Part shown: positions 34,956-39,911 of the stretch, in pieces
Position numbering within the stretch: position 1 is the first letter of the stretch
Layout: every line of letters begins with the position of its first letter
Assembly: GCA_021782545.1 (NCBI GenBank)
Contig: JAJXUW010000007.1
Location: 1-39,911 of the forward strand
Length of the DNA stretch: 39,911 nt
Direction: 5' to 3'
DNA from: Deltaproteobacteria bacterium
GTDB taxonomy: Bacteria > Desulfobacterota > Desulfuromonadia > Geobacterales > Pseudopelobacteraceae
Notes under the pieces: model-generated
Told to the model about the DNA's origin: nothing
Databases searched by the model: none
The model's input: only the letters and a program-made list of their open reading frames with translations
Made by a program: the position numbers and the translations under genes

Positions 34956-36028
34956 CGGGCTTTGGGATATGATCCGAGAATTTTCAGGAACTGGCAGAAG
35001 CCGCGCAACTCTTCAATCGCTTCACGCACCGGCTGTTCAGAGACGTGCCCCGACATGTCCAAAAAGAAGATATACTCCCACGCCTTGGTCTTCACCGGAC
35101 GGGATTCGATCTTAGAGAGGTTGACACCCCGCCGGGCAAACGGCTCCAACATCCGGTGCAAGATGCCGGGCTGATCCTTGACCGAAAACATGATGGAAGT
35201 CTTGTCATTGCCGGTCGGGTCCGACGGCTTGTGGGAGATAACCAGAAAGCGGGTGACATTGTTAATCTGGTCCTCAATCCGGCTGCGCACCACCTTCAGA
35301 TCGTACAACGAGGCCGCCAATTCACTGGCGATGGCCGCCGCGGTATAGTCCTCGCTGACAATCTGGGCCGCCACTGCAGTGGACGCCACATCGACCAGGG
35401 GCACATTGGGCAGGTTGTCCTCCAGCCAGTGCCGGCACTGGGCGATCGGCTGCGGGTGGGAATAGACCTTGCGGATATCCTCCATCCGGCCGGTGCGCGA
35501 GAGCAGGTCGTGATGAATGTCGAGGATGATCTCGTTCGTGATCAGCAGAGTGCTGTCCACGAACATATCCAAGGTATGGGAGATCATCCCCTCGGTTGAG
35601 TTCTCCACCGGCACAACGCCGTACTGGGCCTTACCCTTCTCGACCTCTTCAAAGACAGCCGGAATCGATTTCTGGGGCTCAAGCAGGGCTGACATGCCAA
35701 ACTGCTGCATGGTGGCGATATGGCTGAACGTTGCCTTGGGCCCCAGATAGGCGACCTTCAGCGGCGACTCCAGGGCCAGGCAGGCCGACATGATCTCGCG
35801 GAAGATCCCCCGCAACGCCTCATCGGGAAGCGGCCCTTCATTGAGCTGTGCCACCCGTTCATACACGGCCCGTTCGCGGCTGGGCACGTGGAAATCACGA
35901 TCCTGTGAAACCTTCAGACGCCCCACGGCGGCAGCAATCCGGGCCCGCTGATTAAGGGACGCGACGATGGTGGCGTCCAAGGCGTCAATCTCCGTACGGA
36001 GTTGGTCGAGGGTTGGAGATTCCGACAT
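34952..36028 (-). CDS. pheA: Bifunctional chorismate mutase/prephenate dehydratase
   Basis: A 358-residue P-protein making phenylpyruvate from chorismate. Residues 1-90 are an AroQ-type chorismate mutase (LRTEIDALDATIVASLNQRA, ERAVYERV). The dehydratase domain starts near 93 with VAYLGPKATFSHIA and includes VPVENSTEGMI and the NNVTRFLVIS motif with the catalytic TRF. The C-terminal ACT domain (QPGILHRMLEPFARRGVNL, then KIESRP) predicts feedback inhibition by phenylalanine. First gene of pheA-tyrA-aroA-cmk. Confidence 0.97.
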   Translation of the reverse strand: MSESPTLDQLRTEIDALDATIVASLNQRARIAAAVGRLKVSQDRDFHVPSRERAVYERVAQLNEGPLPDEALRGIFREIMSACLALESPLKVAYLGPKATFSHIATMQQFGMSALLEPQKSIPAVFEEVEKGKAQYGVVPVENSTEGMISHTLDMFVDSTLLITNEIILDIHHDLLSRTGRMEDIRKVYSHPQPIAQCRHWLEDNLPNVPLVDVASTAVAAQIVSEDYTAAAIASELAASLYDLKVVRSRIEDQINNVTRFLVISHKPSDPTGNDKTSIMFSVKDQPGILHRMLEPFARRGVNLSKIESRPVKTKAWEYIFFLDMSGHVSEQPVREAIEELRGFCQFLKILGSYPKAR

Positions 36029-36075
36029 AGTTAGATCATCCTGAAGGCGCTAGTGACGGGTTTTTCGGGAGGTTC

Positions 36076-36104
36076 ACTGTAGTGGATCGGCAGCAGAAAT
36101 GCAA
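36076..36104 (-). promoter_or_regulatory. Candidate promoter of the pheA operon
   Basis: Minus-strand TTGCAT (36104-36099), 17 bases, TACAGT (36081-36076), about 45 bases before pheA. A small AACCCT/AGGGTT hairpin just upstream (36105-36122) might weakly terminate the HD gene. Confidence 0.5.
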
Positions 36105-36121
36105 CCCTTTTACAAACAGGG

Positions 36122-36664
36122 TTATGCCGCAAACTCTCCACACCAGCCATCAAAGATGGCCACCTTGTCCGCCCCATACCTGGCCAGCCCCTGACGCACC
36201 TTTTCTACCGGCTTCTCGTATTCAAGTCGTTCGGGAGTTTTGGAAAAAAACAGGTCGCTGTAACAGATGATCCGCTCAGCCAACGAATGGGGGGTCATAT
36301 CCCGGTGGGGTAACGGCAGCTTTTGGCTAACGATATCCGCCACCGTCAGCCCCACACCGGTGTGACGTTCGCAGATCAGGGCGTGCAGCGGCAGCCCTTC
36401 TGTCTCCAGAATCTCTCTACCGATAACACCATGACGGATATAGGGCTCCGTGCCGGTGCAGCCGATATCTGCCGCAGCGGTGCGGCAGACACCGATATCA
36501 TGCAGATAGGCCGCCTCCAGCACCAGCGTGCGGGTCTCGGCATCAAGATTCAGGTGGCCGCAGACCTCTAGAGCCTTGCCGGCCACCATCTTGCCGTGCG
36601 TCAGTAAAATAGCAATGGTTTGCCTGCTGCAGTGACGCTCCAGCAGGTCACGGATGGCAAGCAT
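36122..36664 (-). CDS. HD-domain protein, probable metal-dependent phosphohydrolase
   Basis: A 180-residue protein with the HD signature: His in LLTHGKMV (about 23-30), YLHDIGV (the HD pair), RHGVIGREIL and HALICERHTGVG, which together fit a metal-bound phosphohydrolase active site. The C-terminal third (YSDLFFSKTPERLEYEKP) is seen in small archaeal and bacterial HD proteins of unknown substrate. The ATG at 36664 is preceded by GGAGGGGTAGGGGGG and starts 11 bases after pyrD, so it is part of the pyr unit. A nucleotide substrate is plausible from position but unproven. Confidence 0.85.
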   Translation of the reverse strand: MLAIRDLLERHCSRQTIAILLTHGKMVAGKALEVCGHLNLDAETRTLVLEAAYLHDIGVCRTAAADIGCTGTEPYIRHGVIGREILETEGLPLHALICERHTGVGLTVADIVSQKLPLPHRDMTPHSLAERIICYSDLFFSKTPERLEYEKPVEKVRQGLARYGADKVAIFDGWCGEFAA

Positions 36665-36675
36665 CGGTTCCCCCC

Positions 36676-37590
36676 CTACCCCTCCAGCGCCCCGATTAAC
36701 GACCGGACCGTAGCCACACCATGCTCCGCCAGCCACTGTTGCATCCCCTCGGCAATCTCCTGGGCCGCACCGGGGTTGACGAAACTGGCGGTACCGACCT
36801 GCACCGCCGTGGCGCCGGCCAGCAGGAATTCCAGGGCATCGGTGGCGGACATGATCCCGCCGATGCCGATCACCGGCACCGTGACCGCCCTAGCCACCTG
36901 CCAGACCATCCGCAGCGCCACCGGCTTGATGGCTGGTCCCGAAAGGCCGCCGGTGACGTTGGCCAGCACCGGTCGGCGCCGCTCAAGATCAATCGCCATA
37001 CCGGTCAGGGTGTTGATCACCGAGAGCGCATCGGCCCCGGCCTCTTCGCAGGCCTGGGCCATCTCGACGATATCGGTCACGTTGGGGGAAAGCTTGACGA
37101 TCAGCGGCTTGGTGGTGGCGGCCCGACAGGCCGTGACCACACTTGCGGCGCAGCCCGGGTCGGTGCCGAACACGATCCCCCCCTGCTTGACGTTGGGACA
37201 GGAGATATTCACCTCCAGGGCAGCCACCTCAGGGATTGCATCCAATCGTCCAGCCAGTTCGGCGTATTCATCAGGGGTAGAGCCGAAGAAGTTGGCGATG
37301 GCCGGAGTGTTGACGGTACGCAGAAACGGCACCTTCTTCTGGATAAAGGCCTCAACCCCCACATTCTGCAGGCCGATGGCGTTCAGCATGCCGCCGGGGG
37401 TCTCCACGATGCGGGGCGTCGGGTTACCGGCCCGCGGCTTTAAGGACAACCCCTTGGTGACAAAGGCGCCGATGGCCTCCAGGTCCACATATCGGCTGAA
37501 CTCCTCGCCGTAGCCGAAGGTACCGGAGGCGGTCATCACCGGGTTGCGTAAGTTAAGGCCGGCGATCTCGACTGACATATCAGGTTGCAT
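36676..37590 (-). CDS. pyrD: Dihydroorotate dehydrogenase, class 1B catalytic subunit
   Basis: Oxidises dihydroorotate to orotate with FMN in the cytoplasm. The 304-residue protein has TASGTFGYG, the lysine region [19 protein letters not shown], and catalytic Cys131 in [11 protein letters not shown]; the cysteine base and the pyrK neighbour define class 1B, which passes electrons to [22 protein letters not shown] binds the FMN phosphate. The ATG at 37590 is supported by GGGAGGGGG and overlaps pyrK by 11 bases. Confidence 0.97.
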   Translation of the reverse strand: MQPDMSVEIAGLNLRNPVMTASGTFGYGEEFSRYVDLEAIGAFVTKGLSLKPRAGNPTPRIVETPGGMLNAIGLQNVGVEAFIQKKVPFLRTVNTPAIANFFGSTPDEYAELAGRLDAIPEVAALEVNISCPNVKQGGIVFGTDPGCAASVVTACRAATTKPLIVKLSPNVTDIVEMAQACEEAGADALSVINTLTGMAIDLERRRPVLANVTGGLSGPAIKPVALRMVWQVARAVTVPVIGIGGIMSATDALEFLLAGATAVQVGTASFVNPGAAQEIAEGMQQWLAEHGVATVRSLIGALEG

Positions 37591-38413
37591 GGCAGGCCCC
37601 CTCCCACTTCAGTTCAGTTACATCAAAAACCGGGCCCTCACTGCAGACACAGCGGTAATCGGGAGTCTCGCTACTGTGATTGGCACCCTGGCAGACGCAG
37701 CCCAGGCAGGCCCCCACACCGCAGGCCATGTAGCCTTCCAGCGAGACCTGGCAGGGGATATGCCGCCCGGCGGCAATACCTGCCACAGCCTGCAGCATGC
37801 CGTGGGGACCGCAGGCGAAGATGCGTCCTTTGTTACCGGTAGTATCCAGGCGCTGTTCCAGCACCTTGGTCACAAAGCCCTGCTCCCCCAGTGAACCATC
37901 CTCGGTGGCGGTGTAGCACTCCACCCCCAACCGTTCGAATTCGGTGATGCAGAGTACGTCGTCCTTGCTGCGGCCACCGGCGAACAGGCGCACCGGCGAG
38001 TCTTTGACCAGTTCCCTGGCCAGCAGGTAGAGCGGCGCCAGCCCCACCCCGCCGCCGACAATCAGTTTCTCCTCCCCGGCCGGACCGCAATCGAAACCGC
38101 TGCCCAGCGGCGCGATGATATCCAGCAGGTCGGTCCCATGCAGGGCCGACAACATGGCCGTCCCCTTCCCCACCACCCGGTAGAGGATCTCCAGGTAGGG
38201 CTGCGGCGCAGCGCCGGTGTAAGCCGGCTGGTGCAGCCCCACGTCAAACACGCCAAAGGGGCGCCGGATCAGGGGATCGATGGAGGGGTTAACCCGCACC
38301 ATCACAAACTGCCCCGGCTGCGCCTCCAGTATCTCCGGCGGTGCGGTCATCCGCATCCGCCAGTAGCCGGGCGACACCTCGGCATTGTCCAGAATCATCG
38401 CCTTAAACTGCAT
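37580..38413 (-). CDS. pyrK: Dihydroorotate dehydrogenase electron transfer subunit
   Basis: Carries electrons from PyrD to NAD through FAD and a 2Fe-2S cluster. The 277 residues show the FAD-binding RRPFGVFDV (about 50-58), the NAD-binding [13 protein letters not shown] (120-132) and the C-terminal cluster cysteines Cys231, Cys236, Cys239 and Cys255 or Cys257 ([12 protein letters not shown], then YRCVCSEGP). Length is normal to slightly long. Start and stop overlap rimI and pyrD by 11 bases each, a tight operon. Confidence 0.96.
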   Translation of the reverse strand: MQFKAMILDNAEVSPGYWRMRMTAPPEILEAQPGQFVMVRVNPSIDPLIRRPFGVFDVGLHQPAYTGAAPQPYLEILYRVVGKGTAMLSALHGTDLLDIIAPLGSGFDCGPAGEEKLIVGGGVGLAPLYLLARELVKDSPVRLFAGGRSKDDVLCITEFERLGVECYTATEDGSLGEQGFVTKVLEQRLDTTGNKGRIFACGPHGMLQAVAGIAAGRHIPCQVSLEGYMACGVGACLGCVCQGANHSSETPDYRCVCSEGPVFDVTELKWEGACHAT

Positions 38414-38861
38414 CTACATCCTCCTCATTGAGCTTCTTATCCAGTAACAGGGCATCGATACCATGTTCATAATAGGCCTTGCGCAGGCCGCTGCGCACAA
38501 AACCAAACCGCTCGTACAGGCTGATGGCAGGCTTACTGCTAGCCCGCACCTCCAGCCGTAGCACCTGAGCCCTCTGCTTTCTGGCGTAGTCACAGGCCCA
38601 GACCAGCAACGCGGCACCAATACCACTACGTTGCAAGGCCGGGTCAACCGCCACATCCAGTATCTCGGCCTCGTCCATGATCACCGACAGACACAGGTAA
38701 CCGGCCACCCGGCCATCCTGTTCCGCCACCACCGGGGTGCCGTGAGGCGCGGCAAGCTCGCTCAGAAAATGCTGCCGTGTCCAGGCACGGGGGAAACAGG
38801 CCTGCTCGATGGCCAGTACGGCATCGAGGTCGGCCTCGGTCATGGGACGGATACGGATCAT
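38403..38861 (-). CDS. rimI: Ribosomal-protein S18-alanine N-acetyltransferase-like GNAT protein
   Basis: A 152-residue GNAT acetyltransferase. The N-terminal IRIRPMTEADLDAVLAIEQA and AWTRQHFLSEL, the acetyl-CoA loop QRSGIGAALLVWA, RLEVRASSKPAISLYERFGF and the tail AYYEHGIDALLLDK match RimI closely (SxxAxxLYxxxGF variant, YY..DA.). RimI acetylates the N-terminal Ala of S18 in E. coli; the target here is inferred. The ATG at 38861 gives the usual length; the longer GTG start at 38924 adds an atypical leader. First gene before pyrK. Confidence 0.9.
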   Translation of the reverse strand: MIRIRPMTEADLDAVLAIEQACFPRAWTRQHFLSELAAPHGTPVVAEQDGRVAGYLCLSVIMDEAEILDVAVDPALQRSGIGAALLVWACDYARKQRAQVLRLEVRASSKPAISLYERFGFVRSGLRKAYYEHGIDALLLDKKLNEEDVDAV

Positions 38862-38952
38862 CGAGGGAAGAATATCGTCAGCAGAGGATGGCGTAAACAA
38901 AAATCCACCAATAGCAGACTCCACACCGGCATTGGGGGCGGAACCGACTGGC

Positions 38953-38981
38953 GCGATAAAAAAACAGTGCTAGAGTATCAA
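38953..38981 (-). promoter_or_regulatory. Candidate promoter of the rimI-pyrK-pyrD unit
   Basis: Minus-strand TTGATA (38981-38976), 17 bases, TATCGC (38958-38953). On the plus strand the same gap holds a possible mscS promoter, TTGGGG (38932-38937), 17 bases, GATAAA (38955-38960). Both are weak at one element. Confidence 0.35.
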
Positions 38982-39020
38982 GGCATACGCACGAATGTTC
39001 GACAGGAGGAAGGTGCACCG

Positions 39021-39866
39021 ATGGCGATCGAAACCATACCGTTATCAGGGCAACTGAACGCCCTCAACCAGGCACAGGGCAAACTGATCGACCTGAGCAT
39101 CGAATTCGGGCCCCGGCTGCTGGCAGCGGCACTGATTCTTGGGGTAGGCTACTACGTTGGACGCTGGGTCGGACGCATGCTGGACAAGATGCTGACGCGC
39201 ATGTCAATGGACATCACCATCCGGCAATTACTGGTCCGTATAGCACGCATGCTGGTGTTGATCCTGTTCCTGATCATGGCTTTGCAAAACCTGGGGGTCG
39301 ACCTGCTGCCGCTGATTGCCGGCCTGGGTGTGGCCGGTGCAGGCATCGCGCTCGCCATGCAGGGGGTGCTGTCCAACCTGGCGGCTGGTCTGACGATCAT
39401 CTTCACCCGCCCCTACCGGGTGAATGAGTACATCTCGATTGTCAAGGAAGAGGGGTTGGTGGAAAGCATCACGCTGTTCAACACCACCTTGAGCCACCTC
39501 GACCTGTCGAAGGTAATTATCCCCAACCGCAAGATAGTCGGTGAGATACTGCATAACTATGGTGAAATCCGGCAGGTCAGCCTAGCAGTCGGCGTCTCTT
39601 ACAGTACCGATCTCAACCTGGCGCTTACAACCGTACAGGAACTGCTGCGCAGCAATCCTCGGGTGTTGCAGGACCCTGAACCGGTGGTCCAGATCGTCAC
39701 CCTGGCCGACTCATCCGTCACCATCGCCGTACGCCCCTGGGTTAACCTGCCTGACTACGTGGCAGCTATCGGCGAACTGAACCAGGCGTTACTCGAAACC
39801 TTCCGGCAGCGCGGCATCAGCATTCCCTGCCCGCAACGGGAGGTACGCCTGGTGGAACGAAGCTGA
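39021..39866 (+). CDS. Small mechanosensitive ion channel of the MscS family
   Basis: A 281-residue MscS-type channel that opens under membrane tension to release solutes. Three membrane helices are visible: about 28-46 (LLAAALILGVGYYVG), 71-97 (IARMLVLILFLIMALQNL) and the pore-lining TM3 GVAGAGIALAMQGVLSNLAAG, with the Gly/Ala packing pattern of the family. After it come TRPYRVNEYISI and the beta domain with IIPNRKIVGEILHNY, then the C-terminal alpha/beta domain. The ATG at 39021 follows AGGAGGA. It is divergent from rimI. Bases 39867-39911 after it show no clear feature. Confidence 0.93.
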   Translation: MAIETIPLSGQLNALNQAQGKLIDLSIEFGPRLLAAALILGVGYYVGRWVGRMLDKMLTRMSMDITIRQLLVRIARMLVLILFLIMALQNLGVDLLPLIAGLGVAGAGIALAMQGVLSNLAAGLTIIFTRPYRVNEYISIVKEEGLVESITLFNTTLSHLDLSKVIIPNRKIVGEILHNYGEIRQVSLAVGVSYSTDLNLALTTVQELLRSNPRVLQDPEPVVQIVTLADSSVTIAVRPWVNLPDYVAAIGELNQALLETFRQRGISIPCPQREVRLVERS

Positions 39867-39911
39867 TACCTGTTGTAATAAGCCGCGTAAACGAAAAAAG
39901 CACCTACAGAA

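Noticed and set aside
38631-39020. N-terminal extension of the MscS-type channel back to 38631
   Set aside because: It would overlap rimI antisense and pass through the promoter gap; AGGAGGA directly before 39021 fixes the start.

Overview
The window is GC-rich chromosomal DNA, most likely from a Desulfuromonadota bacterium of the Geobacter/Trichlorobacter/Pelobacter kind. This is inferred from the combination of a hopanoid operon, an aldehyde:ferredoxin oxidoreductase-family enzyme, a DUF3373-like outer-membrane protein, a DUF748 (AsmA-like) giant protein and the gene order around rpsA, clpXP and ftsEX. I see no insertion sequence, prophage, integrase or CRISPR array. Almost every gene is a housekeeping gene with a recognisable family, and coding density is high, with many 4-base start/stop overlaps.

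Layout. 1-1170 (minus): yhbY and the N-terminal part of an AOR-family enzyme that runs off the left edge. 1393-7525 (plus): hopanoid operon shc-hpnA-dxs-hpnH, preceded by two AAAGTNNACTTT dyads. 7549-10854 (minus): a 68-residue unknown protein, tRNA-His, tRNA-Ala, a porin-like outer-membrane protein and ferritin, each unit with visible promoters and/or terminators. 11025-15958 (plus): a 1214-residue DUF748 protein overlapping mtaB. 15971-18781: xseA (minus) and a divergent ParA-like ATPase (plus) with an unusual C-terminal extension and an apparently leaderless promoter. 18778-24037 (minus): ftsE-ftsX-envC-ctpA-divergent polysaccharide deacetylase, a septal cell-wall hydrolysis module. 24155-25466 (minus): small membrane protein, polyprenol-phosphate glycosyltransferase and tRNA-Asp/Val/Asp. 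25509-29334 (minus): tig-clpP-clpX-hup behind two tRNA-Leu genes. 29416-38861 (minus): rimI-pyrK-pyrD-HD protein-pheA-tyrA-aroA-cmk-ispH-rpsA. 39021-39866 (plus): a small MscS-type channel.

How the genes work together. Dxs (first MEP step) and IspH (last MEP step) supply isoprenoid precursors. Squalene is cyclised by Shc, and HpnH adds adenosine to the hopene. FtsEX, EnvC, CtpA and the deacetylase form a division-associated peptidoglycan remodelling set. PheA, TyrA and AroA cover the shikimate/aromatic branch and PyrK/PyrD the dihydroorotate step. Tig, ClpP and ClpX handle folding and proteolysis.

Nothing here looks like a wholly new defence or mobile system. The most unusual items are the ParA-like ATPase fused to a Cys/His-containing domain with its leaderless promoter, the paired dyads in front of the hopanoid operon, and a compositionally distinct insert in the porin-like gene. 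All functions are read from sequence by eye; no database search was run.
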